DNA of 64,000 nucleotides, taken from NCBI GenBank assembly GCA_033283265.1, contig JAWMQN010000001.1, positions 1,612,001-1,676,000 on the forward strand, given 5' to 3'. This document shows positions 1 through 7,413 of this stretch, piece after piece. This DNA comes from Mangrovimicrobium sp033283265. Lineage in GTDB: Bacteria; Pseudomonadota; Gammaproteobacteria; Pseudomonadales; Halieaceae. Below the pieces are notes generated by a model. It searched no databases. It was not told where the DNA came from and worked only from the letters and a program-made list of their open reading frames with translations. Both the position numbers and the translations under genes were made by a program. Each line of letters starts with the position of its first letter. Position 1 is the first letter of the stretch.

Positions 1-1845
1 GCTGAGCGAGCTCGCCTCGGCGTAGGTGGCGTAGGGAATCAGGCCAAAACCGGTGTTATAGGAGAGGCTGACGTTGAAGTTGAGCGCGTCGTCGTCGCCG
101 CTGACCTCGCCCTCGGGGATGCTGTCCAGGCTGGCGTAGGGGATGTCGAGCAGGGTGACCGCGACCTCCTCGGAGTCCACGTTGTACTCGTCATAGCGCG
201 CGCCCAGCAGGAGGGAGAAATTGCCCAGGCTGATATCGGAGACGAAGAACACACCGAGATCGTCGTTCACCGACTTCTGGCCGAGGTTGTAGTTACGGCC
301 CGGGTCGCCGGAGGCGATGCCGGTGTTGTTGCCGTTCTCGTCGGTGGTGAAGGTCACGTCCTTGAAAGGGCTGGTGGTGGCCGGGGCGATGCGGTCGTTG
401 GGCGTGGGCCCGACGGTCAGGTCGCGGAAGTCGAATGTCTCGTCGAAGAAGGCGTGGTTGAGTTCGAGATCCTCGCGGCGGAAGCTGGCGCCGACGACGT
501 TGTCGAAGGTGATGCCGCCCATTTCAGCCTTGAAATTCAGGCTGCTGCGGAACTCCCACAGGTTGGCATCCGGGTAGTAGGCGGTGAAGCCCCAGCTCTG
601 GTACTTGGTGTGGTCCATGTAGTCGTAGAAGAACTGGTTCTTCCACACCATCTCGTTGTCGAAGGTGTGCGTGACATCGAAATAGGCGGTGATCGCCGTG
701 GTGTCGGCGAAGTCGCGCCCGTCGATAAAGGTGGTGTCCATGTCCAGCTTGGCGGTGCCGACATTGCTCAGCGGCGAAATCCACGGCGTGTCGTTGCCGC
801 CGAAACAGGTGATGTCACGGCCGTCGTAGGTGGCGACGTTGAAACCCAGGCTGGGTACACAGAAGGTACCGACGCCGGAGAAGGAGTTGTTGATGTCGAC
901 CCCCGCAGCGCCGGAGATGAAGCCGGACTCGTTAGGCCGCAGGTCCGGACCGCCGTTGCTGTTGCGGTCGGGCGGCGTACCGGTGATATAGGTGCCGTTG
1001 TCGATCAGGTCCTGGGTCACGCGGTTCCAGCCGGGCACCTGGATGCTGTCGGTGGTCTGGTACTGGCCGCCGAACTCCAGCTTGGTCTTCTCGTTGAGGT
1101 CGATGTCGAAGGCGATCTGGTACAGCTCGCTGCTCGGCTCGTAGCCGTCGAAGTAGGACTCGGAGTCCTCCACCTCGGCGAACAGTTGCACACCGCCCTC
1201 CGCCTCGCCGATGGTGAAGGGCATGCCGAACTCGCCGGTCAGCACACGCTGGTTGTAGGAACCGTAGGTGGCCTGTACCTGGCCACTGGGGCCGGCGATG
1301 TACTTGTTGTCCTCACTCTTGGCGGATTTGGGTATGTAGTTCAGCTGGCCGCCGATACTGCCGGTGCCGTAGAGCGGCGAGACCGGGCCGCGGAGGATTT
1401 CCAGGCGCTCGGCACCGCGCACGATGGTGTTGAAGGCACCCGGGTTGGCGATGCGGCGGAAGCCGCGGAAGTAGTTGTCCGCCGGCTCGCCGCGGATATC
1501 CATGGCACCCTTGATACCGAAGAAGGAACTGGTGAAGGCCCCCGGGGTCAGCCGCACGAGGTCATCGACGCTGCGCAGGGCAAACTTCTGGATCAGGTCC
1601 TCGCGCACCTCGGAGATCGAGCGCGGGGTCTCCGCCAGGGTCTTGTTGAGGCCGAAGGCGCTGTCGGTAGGCTGGTCCGGGAGGATGCTGAAGTAGTCGC
1701 CCTTAGCGGTGACCACGACCTCCTCGAGGCTGGTTTCGCTGGCCTGCGCATGCAGCGACTGGCTGTTGGCGAGTAACAATGCGCTGGTCGCTGCCAGCAC
1801 CGCTGCGGCGACAGGCCGTCGTGCCGGTCTGAAAATGTTGTCCAT
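1..1845 (-). CDS. TonB-dependent receptor, siderophore-receptor-like (C-terminus beyond window)
   Basis: Outer-membrane beta-barrel importer driven by TonB-ExbBD. Reading the minus strand from the ATG at 1845 gives 615 uninterrupted codons to the window edge, so the end of the barrel is missing. A signal peptide ends near residue 35 (LHAQA), followed by a TonB box-like LEEVVVTA at 40-47 and a plug domain with the typical RGF and ERLEILRGPVSPLYG motifs. It is preceded on its strand by a GGGGGA ribosome site. It is divergent from the NCS2 permease, and the shared intergenic region carries sigma-54-type promoters, an NtrC-type box and paired TetR-type palindromes. Plug motifs resemble siderophore receptors, but the context of nucleobase permease, ABC importer and 2OG oxygenase points to a nitrogenous ligand; that is inference. 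Confidence 0.9.
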   Translation of the reverse strand, partial: MDNIFRPARRPVAAAVLAATSALLLANSQSLHAQASETSLEEVVVTAKGDYFSILPDQPTDSAFGLNKTLAETPRSISEVREDLIQKFALRSVDDLVRLTPGAFTSSFFGIKGAMDIRGEPADNYFRGFRRIANPGAFNTIVRGAERLEILRGPVSPLYGTGSIGGQLNYIPKSAKSEDNKYIAGPSGQVQATYGSYNQRVLTGEFGMPFTIGEAEGGVQLFAEVEDSESYFDGYEPSSELYQIAFDIDLNEKTKLEFGGQYQTTDSIQVPGWNRVTQDLIDNGTYITGTPPDRNSNGGPDLRPNESGFISGAAGVDINNSFSGVGTFCVPSLGFNVATYDGRDITCFGGNDTPWISPLSNVGTAKLDMDTTFIDGRDFADTTAITAYFDVTHTFDNEMVWKNQFFYDYMDHTKYQSWGFTAYYPDANLWEFRSSLNFKAEMGGITFDNVVGASFRREDLELNHAFFDETFDFRDLTVGPTPNDRIAPATTSPFKDVTFTTDENGNNTGIASGDPGRNYNLGQKSVNDDLGVFFVSDISLGNFSLLLGARYDEYNVDSEEVAVTLLDIPYASLDSIPEGEVSGDDDALNFNVSLSYNTGFGLIPYATYAEASSLS

Positions 1846-1913
1846 CTGAATTCCCCCAGAGATAAAACGCGAACAAGTAGAACGGAACTGCTTTTTGCTG
1901 CTGCACTGCCCAA

Positions 1914-1929
1914 AGCACGTTCTGTGCCA
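1914..1929 (-). promoter_or_regulatory. Sigma-54-type promoter for the TonB receptor
   Basis: On the minus strand the sequence reads TGGCACAGAACGTGCT. The -24 TGGCAC and -12 TGC elements have the spacing required by sigma-54 (GG to GC). It lies about 70 bases upstream of the receptor ATG. The match is by eye against the TGGCAC-N5-TTGC consensus, with a G in place of the first T of the -12 element. Confidence 0.5.
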
Positions 1930-1935
1930 CTTTTT

Positions 1936-1949
1936 TGACATGGCTGTCA
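1936..1949. promoter_or_regulatory. TetR/RutR-type operator, copy 1
   Basis: TGACATGGCTGTCA, an interrupted palindrome preceded by T, giving TTGAC-N6-GTCA. It sits 6 bases upstream of the -24 element of the receptor promoter. The architecture equals the published RutR box (TTGACCA-NN-TGGTCAA) and recurs at 2118-2131. The RutR-like gene at 3656 is the obvious candidate binder. Confidence 0.55.
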
Positions 1950-2095
1950 GGTTTGCTCCGCGGAAGCGGCAAAAGCTTTTTTTCCCCGTGTTTTCCGCTA
2001 GTCTTGCGCCGCCTGCACGCCGCCATTACCGCCGGTCCCGGGCCCCTGCGCGGGTCCTGCCGCCCCGCAGCCGGTGCTTGTTAGTGGTGCGGGCA

Positions 2096-2112
2096 TGCAC
2101 TTAATCTGTGCA
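2096..2112. promoter_or_regulatory. NtrC-type enhancer box
   Basis: TGCACTTAATCTGTGCA: TGCAC-N7-GTGCA, the outer arms and total length of the NtrC consensus TGCACC-N5-GGTGCA. It lies between two divergent sigma-54-type promoters, about 75 bases upstream of the permease promoter and about 165 bases from the receptor promoter, which is normal enhancer distance. The flanking A and T extend the palindrome to 6-base arms (2095-2113). Confidence 0.5.
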
Positions 2113-2117
2113 TTTCT

Positions 2118-2131
2118 TGACACATGTGTCA
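2118..2131. promoter_or_regulatory. TetR/RutR-type operator, copy 2
   Basis: TGACACATGTGTCA is a perfect 14-bp palindrome preceded by T (TTGAC-N6-GTCA). It is the same motif as at 1936-1949 and lies between the NtrC-type box and the sigma-54-type promoter of the permease gene. Confidence 0.6.
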
Positions 2132-2186
2132 GATTTTTTCGGGCAGAAGGAAGCGGAAGGCCCGCAATTGCAGGTGGCGAGCGGCT

Positions 2187-2202
2187 TGGCACATATCCTG
2201 CG
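2187..2202 (+). promoter_or_regulatory. Sigma-54-type promoter for the NCS2 permease
   Basis: TGGCACATATCCTGCG: the -24 TGGCAC and -12 TGC elements have canonical spacing. Transcription would start near 2213, about 60 bases before the permease ATG. An enhancer-type NtrC box and a TetR-type operator lie upstream. Confidence 0.55.
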
Positions 2203-2274
2203 TTAGCAGCCTCGCCTGAAGGTGGCCGCCAGCCCTGCGCGGTGCACCCCTGACGCCGACAACAGGAAACACGC

Positions 2275-3636
2275 ATGACCCGATCTTCGCCCTCAGAGCT
2301 CATCTACCAGCTGGAAGACCGGCCGCCGGTAGCCGAATCCACTTTCGCGGCGCTGCAGCACCTGCTGGCATCTTTCGTCGGCATCGTCACGCCGACCCTG
2401 ATCATCGGCAATATTCTCGGCCTGCAGGCGCAGATCCCCTACCTGATCAGCATGGCGCTGCTGGCCTCGGGTATCGGTACCTTCGTGCAGGCCTGGCGGC
2501 CACTGGGCATCGGCGCCGGCATGCTGTGTATCCAGGGCACCAGCTTCGCCTTCCTCGGCGCCATCCTCAGCGCCGGGTTCATGGTGAAAAACAGCGGCGG
2601 CGGCCCGGAGGAGATTCTCTCGCTGATCCTCAGCCTCAGCTTCGTCGGCGCCTTCGTGCAGATCGGCCTCAGCCAGGTGATCCCGCGCCTGCGCCGGGTC
2701 GTCACGCCGCTGGTCACCGGCATCGTCATCACCAGCATCGGCATCAGCCTGATCAAGGTCGGCATGACCGACCTCGCCGGCGGCATGAACGCGGAGGACT
2801 TCGGCTCGAGCGACAACCTCCTGCTGGGCCTGCTGGTGGTCGGGTTCATCGTGGCCCTGAACATTTCCTCCAATGTCTGGCTGCGGCTGTCCTCCATTAT
2901 CATCGGCCTGGTGGTCGGCATGCTGGCGGCCGTGTTCATGGGCAAGCTGGACCCGGCCGACATCAGCCTGTCCGCCGAGCTGGCCGTGCCGCGCCCCTTC
3001 CTCTACGGCTTCAGCTTCGACCTGGCGGCCTTCATTCCCCTCGCGGTGATCTACGTGATCAGCTCGGTGGAGACCACCGGGGACCTGACTGCCAACTGCG
3101 TCATCTCGCGGCAGCCGATCGAGGGCGAGAGCTACCTGCGCCGCATCCGCAACGGGGTCCTCGGCGACGGGCTGAACTCGCTGATCGCCGCCACCCTCAA
3201 TTCCTTCCCCAACACCACCTTCAGCCAGAACACCGGGGTGATCCAGCTCACCGGCATCGCCAGCCGCTACGTCGGCATGTACGTCGCGGGCATGCTGGTA
3301 CTACTCGGCCTGTTCCAGGGCATCGGCGATTTCCTGCTGAGCATTCCCAAGCCGGTGCTGGGCGGCGCCACCCTGGTGATGTTCGGCACCGTGGCGGCGG
3401 CGGGCATAAAGATCCTGGCAACGGAACAACTGGACCGCCGCAAGGTCATCATAATCGCGGTATCCTTCGGCATGGGCCTGGGGCTGGCGCTGGTACCGGA
3501 GGTGTTTTCAAGGACGCCGGAACTGGTCCAGAATATTTTCAGCTCCGCCGCAGCCACCGCGGGGCTCACAGCGATCCTGCTCAGCGTGGTGCTACCGGAA
3601 CCCGCTGAACCGGTCATGGAAGAAGTCCCGGCATGA
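2275..3636 (+). CDS. NCS2/NAT family nucleobase permease, urate/xanthine type
   Basis: Inner-membrane proton symporter of 453 residues with many hydrophobic segments. The nucleobase-ascorbate transporter signature QNTGVIQLTG starts at Q318, and the conserved QGTSFAF of TM3 is at 87-93. The signature and the following ASRYVG sequence are typical of uric acid/xanthine transporters (UacT/YgfU, UapA type) rather than uracil permeases, though specificity cannot be fixed from sequence. AGGAAA precedes the ATG. The stop codon overlaps the ATG of an 8-codon minicistron that leads into the TetR gene, so permease and regulator are probably translationally linked. A sigma-54-type promoter and NtrC-type box upstream suggest induction under nitrogen limitation. 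Confidence 0.9.
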   Translation: MTRSSPSELIYQLEDRPPVAESTFAALQHLLASFVGIVTPTLIIGNILGLQAQIPYLISMALLASGIGTFVQAWRPLGIGAGMLCIQGTSFAFLGAILSAGFMVKNSGGGPEEILSLILSLSFVGAFVQIGLSQVIPRLRRVVTPLVTGIVITSIGISLIKVGMTDLAGGMNAEDFGSSDNLLLGLLVVGFIVALNISSNVWLRLSSIIIGLVVGMLAAVFMGKLDPADISLSAELAVPRPFLYGFSFDLAAFIPLAVIYVISSVETTGDLTANCVISRQPIEGESYLRRIRNGVLGDGLNSLIAATLNSFPNTTFSQNTGVIQLTGIASRYVGMYVAGMLVLLGLFQGIGDFLLSIPKPVLGGATLVMFGTVAAAGIKILATEQLDRRKVIIIAVSFGMGLGLALVPEVFSRTPELVQNIFSSAAATAGLTAILLSVVLPEPAEPVMEEVPA

Positions 3637-3662
3637 ACACGGAGGAAGCCCCGGCATGAACA
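3619..3662 (+). repeat. 21-bp direct repeat duplicating the permease stop/start junction
   Basis: Copies at 3619-3639 and 3642-3662 match at 19 of 21 positions (consensus GARGAAGYCCCGGCATGAACA). Each contains an ATGA stop/start overlap. The duplication creates an 8-codon reading frame (3633-3659, MNTEEAPA) whose TGA overlaps the ATG of the TetR gene at 3656. Confidence 0.8.
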
Positions 3663-4318
3663 AGGCCGCCAGTGTGGAACTCGAACTTCCCTCACACAAG
3701 GGCGAGAAGGCGACGGGGCGCATCCGTCGCAAGAACGAGCAGCTCATCGTCAACGCGGCGAAGGAGGAGTTCGCCGCCAAGGGCTACCACGGCGCGACCA
3801 TCGACTCCATCGCGCGCCGGGCGGGGCTGCCGCGCCCCAACGTGCACTATTACTTCGACAACAAGCTGCAGCTCTACGCGGAAATCCTCAGCATCATCAT
3901 CGACCTCTGGGACGACGCCCTCAACGACCTCGACCCGGCGGAGGAACCCGCTGTCGCGCTGCGCGAGTACATCGAGCGCAAGATGGCCTTCTCGCGCAAC
4001 TACCCACTGGATTCGCGCATCTTCGCCAAGGAGATACTGTCCGGTGCGCCGCGGCTGGAAACCTATTTCAAGAGCGGTTACGGCGTGTGGTTCGAGCGCA
4101 AGACCCGGGTGTTCCGCGAGTGGGCCGCCCAGGGCAAGATGGACGCGGTGGACCCCACCCACCTGATGTTCCTTATCTGGAGCGCGACCCAGCACTACGC
4201 CGATTTCGAAACCCAGATCAATGCCGCCGTGGGGGTCAACCGGCTCAGTGACGAGGCCTACGCCGCGGCCACCGAGACCGTCGTGAGCGTGATCCTCAAG
4301 GGCATCGGGGTCGCCTGA
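3656..4318 (+). CDS. TetR/AcrR family regulator, RutR-like
   Basis: A 220-residue one-component repressor. The N-terminal helix-turn-helix (about residues 23-67) contains ATIDSIARRAGLPRPNVHYY. The C-terminal half (PLDSRIFAKEILSGAP, GVWFERK) resembles the YcdC/RutR ligand-binding domain, known in Escherichia coli to sense pyrimidines. It is translationally linked to the NCS2 permease through a duplicated stop/start junction. Two TTGAC-N6-GTCA palindromes in the 1.85-2.27 kb region match RutR-box architecture and probably are its targets. Binding of uracil, urate or another ligand is not shown by the sequence. Confidence 0.85.
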   Translation: MNKAASVELELPSHKGEKATGRIRRKNEQLIVNAAKEEFAAKGYHGATIDSIARRAGLPRPNVHYYFDNKLQLYAEILSIIIDLWDDALNDLDPAEEPAVALREYIERKMAFSRNYPLDSRIFAKEILSGAPRLETYFKSGYGVWFERKTRVFREWAAQGKMDAVDPTHLMFLIWSATQHYADFETQINAAVGVNRLSDEAYAAATETVVSVILKGIGVA

Positions 4319-4321
4319 GGA

Positions 4322-4338
4322 TGCACCGGAAAGGGGCA
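4322..4338. promoter_or_regulatory. NtrC-like box upstream of the ABC operon
   Basis: TGCACCGGAAAGGGGCA matches TGCACC-N5-GGTGCA with one mismatch (G for T). It starts 4 bases after the TetR stop codon and about 100 bases upstream of the sigma-54-like element at 4435. Confidence 0.4.
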
Positions 4339-4344
4339 AAAACC

Positions 4345-4376
4345 GCTAAAAACACCGGGAAAATCCTGTTTTTAGC
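4345..4376. terminator. Inverted repeat after the TetR gene
   Basis: Perfect 10-base arms GCTAAAAACA (4345-4354) and TGTTTTTAGC (4367-4376) enclose a 12-base loop. The AT-rich stem lies 27 bases after the TetR stop. It could be a weak terminator or a protein-binding site, and it sits between the NtrC-like box and the sigma-54-like promoter. Confidence 0.4.
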
Positions 4377-4424
4377 CGTGCTCGCTGCGACCTGAAAACA
4401 TCAACATATTGAAAGACCGTGGAT

Positions 4425-4454
4425 TTGTTCAGGCTGGCACGCTTCCTGTATAGT
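4425..4454 (+). promoter_or_regulatory. Candidate promoter of the ABC operon
   Basis: Two overlapping readings are possible. TGGCACGCTTCCTGTA (4435-4450) has sigma-54 spacing but GT instead of the invariant -12 GC. TTGTTC (4425-4430), an 18-base spacer and TATAGT (4449-4454) form a moderate sigma-70 promoter. The rest of the 4319-4680 gap holds no recognisable gene. Confidence 0.4.
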
Positions 4455-4680
4455 CCACCCCGGATTTAGCCCCGCGCCCGGCGCGGGAAAAGAGTAGAAG
4501 CTGTCAGGTACCCGCCGCGCGCAGCGCGACACCCAACGGGTTCCGGGGCATTGCTCGCAACGGTCGGTTCGCGCTTATGAACTGGCGGCGAGTGGTGCGA
4601 TTTTCGCAACATCCCCCCTCCGCCTTTAGACTCCCGCGAACCGCTGGCACACAGTCAACGCAGGAAATAAAGGAACGCCA

Positions 4681-5718
4681 ATGAAATTTCCCAACCCGCT
4701 CCAAGGCCTCACCCTGGCGATGCTGCTCGCCCTGCCAGGGCTGGCGTCGGCCGCGGACAAGGTGACATTCCAGCTGGACTGGCTGCCCGGCGGCGACAAG
4801 GCGCCAGTCTACGTCGGCGTGCAGCAGGGCTTCTTCGCCGCCGAGGACCTCGAGGTGAAAATAGTCCAGGGCCGCGGCAGCACCGACTCCCTGACCAGGC
4901 TGGCCACCGGCACCTCGGACATCGGCCTGTCCGACATCGCCGCCCTGCTCGCCGCCCGCGCCCGGGAGGACGTGCCGGTTTCCGCCGTGCTGAGCGTGTT
5001 CAGCCAGGGGCCGCACGCCTTCTATACAGTGGAGGGCAGCGGTATCGAGTCGGTGGCGGACGTCGCCGGCAAGCGCATTGCCACCTCCGCCTTCACCTCG
5101 TCCAATGTCTTCCTGCCACTCCTGCTGGCGACCAACCAGGTCGATGAAGGCAGCATCCGGCTGATCAAGGCCGACGCCGGCGCACTGGGGCCGATGCTGC
5201 TCACGGGCAGTACCGATGTGGTCATCTCCTGGGTGACCGACCACCAGAAGTACAGCGCCCAGGCCCGGCAGATGGGCCGCAAGCTGAAAATGCTGCCCTG
5301 GTACCAGGCGGGCATGGAGGTCTACGCAACCAGCCTCGTCGCCAACGACCGCTTCCTGCAGCAGCGCCCCGAGGTCGCGCGACGCTTCCTGCGCGCCTAC
5401 CTGAAAGCCATCGAATTCACTTTTGCCGAGCCCGACCGCGCCGGCGCGATGGTCTCGGCGATGGTGCCCGAAGTCGAGGCTGCCGTGGCCGCCGAGACCA
5501 TCCGCGCGATGCGCGAGCTGGTCTACAACCCGGTCAGCGCCGAACAGGGCATCGGCACCATCACCGCCGAACGGCTGGCGAGCACCTGGTCCTGGGTGGC
5601 CCGGGCCCAGGACCTCGACCAGGACGCCTTCGACCCGGAGTCCGCCATCGCACGCTCCATCATGGCCGGCATCGTGCCCCAGCCCGCAGAGCAGCCTGCA
5701 AAGGAGAGCACACCATGA
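4681..5718 (+). CDS. ABC transporter substrate-binding protein, NMT1/THI5-like
   Basis: Periplasmic solute receptor of 345 residues with a signal peptide cleaved after LASA (residue 24). The start of the mature protein (VTFQLDWLPGGDKAPVYVG) and the later GTSDIGLSD and GPHAFYT sequences are typical of the NMT1/SsuA/TauA/ThiY fold, which binds sulfonates, pyrimidine precursors or other small nitrogen or sulfur compounds. Its stop overlaps the ATP-binding gene by 4 bases (ATGA at 5715-5718). The neighbourhood (nucleobase permease, 2OG oxygenase) favours a nitrogen heterocycle over a sulfonate as ligand, which is inference. Confidence 0.9.
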   Translation: MKFPNPLQGLTLAMLLALPGLASAADKVTFQLDWLPGGDKAPVYVGVQQGFFAAEDLEVKIVQGRGSTDSLTRLATGTSDIGLSDIAALLAARAREDVPVSAVLSVFSQGPHAFYTVEGSGIESVADVAGKRIATSAFTSSNVFLPLLLATNQVDEGSIRLIKADAGALGPMLLTGSTDVVISWVTDHQKYSAQARQMGRKLKMLPWYQAGMEVYATSLVANDRFLQQRPEVARRFLRAYLKAIEFTFAEPDRAGAMVSAMVPEVEAAVAAETIRAMRELVYNPVSAEQGIGTITAERLASTWSWVARAQDLDQDAFDPESAIARSIMAGIVPQPAEQPAKESTP

Positions 5719-6536
5719 AACCCCATGTTCACTTCGACAACGTGAGCCACGCCTACCCGGCGGAGAGCGGCCGGCCGGTGGAGGCCATCCGCAAGCTCGA
5801 CTTCACCATCGAGAAAGGCGAGTTCGTCGCCGTGCTGGGGCCGTCCGGCTGCGGCAAGTCGACCCTGCTGCGCCTCCTGGCGGGGCTGTTCCCGGCGACC
5901 TCGGGACAGGTCTCCGTCTACGGCCAGCCGGTGGTCGGACCGCAGGAGAATACCGGCATCGTGTTCCAGAAACCGACCCTGCTGCCGTGGAAAAACGTGC
6001 TGGAAAACGTGCTCTTCCCGATCCGCTACAAGACCGGACGGCCGCGCGCCGCCGATATCGCCCAGGCCAGGTCCCTGCTCGCCATGGTCGGCCTGGCCGA
6101 CTTCGAGCAGCACATGCCCGACCAGCTCTCCGGCGGCATGCAGCAGCGGGTGGGCATCGCCCGGGCGCTGCTGCTGGACCCGGAAATCCTCATCATGGAC
6201 GAGCCCTTCTCCGCCCTCGACGCGCTGACCCGCGAGGAGATGGGCTTCGACCTGCTGCGCATCTGGCGGCAGAAACCCAAGACCGTGCTGTTCATCACCC
6301 ACTCCATCGCCGAGGCGGCACTGCTCGCCGACCGCGTGCTGGTGCTCAGCGAGCGCCCCGCCACCCTGCTCGAGGAAGTGCGCATCGAACTGCCGCGTCC
6401 GCGCACCCCGGACACCATCCACGAGCGCGCCTTCTCCGATTACACCCACCGCCTGCGCGAGCTGATCTACCAGCCGCGCCTGAAGGTAGTCGCCGGGGGC
6501 GCCGGCCAAAAGGAGATCCAGCATGCCAAGGCCTGA
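5715..6536 (+). CDS. ABC transporter ATP-binding protein, TauB/SsuB-like
   Basis: Cytoplasmic ATPase of 273 residues. It has Walker A GPSGCGKST (42-50), a Q-loop VFQKPTLLPW near 88, signature LSGGMQQRVGIARALL near 139, Walker B ILIMDEPFSALD near 160, and an H-loop in FITHSIAEAA. This is the usual set for nitrate/sulfonate/taurine-type importers. Translation is coupled on both sides: a 4-base overlap with the binding protein and a 14-base overlap with the permease. Confidence 0.95.
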   Translation: MKPHVHFDNVSHAYPAESGRPVEAIRKLDFTIEKGEFVAVLGPSGCGKSTLLRLLAGLFPATSGQVSVYGQPVVGPQENTGIVFQKPTLLPWKNVLENVLFPIRYKTGRPRAADIAQARSLLAMVGLADFEQHMPDQLSGGMQQRVGIARALLLDPEILIMDEPFSALDALTREEMGFDLLRIWRQKPKTVLFITHSIAEAALLADRVLVLSERPATLLEEVRIELPRPRTPDTIHERAFSDYTHRLRELIYQPRLKVVAGGAGQKEIQHAKA

Positions 6537-7290
6537 ACAATTACTGCGCCGGGCGCTGCCCGCGCTGACCCTGCTTGGCCTGATCCCGCTGTGGGAGCTC
6601 GCCTGCCGGGTGCTCGAGATTCCCGCCTTCGTGCTGCCCTCGCCCTCGGCCATCGCCACGGCCTTCACCGAGGTCGAGATGAGCCGCTGGGCCGGGCACC
6701 TCTGGGCCACCCTGCGCGTCGCGCTGGCCGGCTTCGCCATCTCCCTGGCGATCAGCATCCCCATCGCGGTGCTCATGGTGCGCTCGGCCTTCCTGTCGAA
6801 GACCCTCTACCCGCTGCTGGTGGTGATCCAGTCGACACCGATCGTCGCCATCGCCCCGCTGATCATCGTCATGTTCGGCACCGGCTGGGCGCCGCGGCTG
6901 GCGATCACCAGCCTGATCACCTTCTTCCCGCTGGTGGTCTCCGCCACCACCGGCATGCTGGCCACGCCGCCGGAACTGATCGAGCTGTCCCGCTCCCTGC
7001 GCAGTTCAGCGACCCGGGAGATCTGGTACGTGCGCCTGCCCTACGCGGTCCCGCACCTGTTCAGCGGCATGAAGGTCGCGGTCACCCTGGCCATCATCGG
7101 CGCGGTGGTGGCGGAGTTCGTCGCCGCCGAGGAAGGGCTGGGCTATTTCGTCCAGTTCTCCACCTCCTATTTCAAGATTCCGCAGGCTTTCGCCGCGCTG
7201 CTGTTCCTCTCCCTGGTCAGCCTCGCGCTGTTCAAGGCGGTGCAGTGGCTGCAGCTGCTGTTCTTCCGCTGGAGCCTGCCGAAGGAGTGA
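6523..7290 (+). CDS. ABC transporter permease, TauC/SsuC-like
   Basis: Inner-membrane permease of 255 residues with about six hydrophobic segments. The cytoplasmic coupling EAA loop appears as ELIELSRSLRSSATREIWYVRLP. It starts inside the end of the ATPase gene, completing a three-gene import operon. The 2OG oxygenase starts 123 bases downstream on the same strand and may be co-transcribed. Confidence 0.92.
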   Translation: MPRPEQLLRRALPALTLLGLIPLWELACRVLEIPAFVLPSPSAIATAFTEVEMSRWAGHLWATLRVALAGFAISLAISIPIAVLMVRSAFLSKTLYPLLVVIQSTPIVAIAPLIIVMFGTGWAPRLAITSLITFFPLVVSATTGMLATPPELIELSRSLRSSATREIWYVRLPYAVPHLFSGMKVAVTLAIIGAVVAEFVAAEEGLGYFVQFSTSYFKIPQAFAALLFLSLVSLALFKAVQWLQLLFFRWSLPKE

Positions 7291-7413
7291 CGCGGTAGCG
7301 CCGGCGAGAGCCGGCATCAGGCCACGGCAGTGGCAAAGTACGGAGTAGAAGCGGCAGGTAACGACCCGGCATTGCTCCATTTTCCAATGACAGAGCACCT
7401 AAGGAGCGCGGTC

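Noticed and set aside
454..1776. 440-codon plus-strand open frame
   Set aside because: It is the antisense shadow of the TonB receptor, whose minus-strand frame shows plug motifs and a signal peptide. High GC keeps antisense frames open here and at many other loci (for example 5523-6776 minus, 9656-10912 plus, 14328-16166 plus, 21449-23266 plus).
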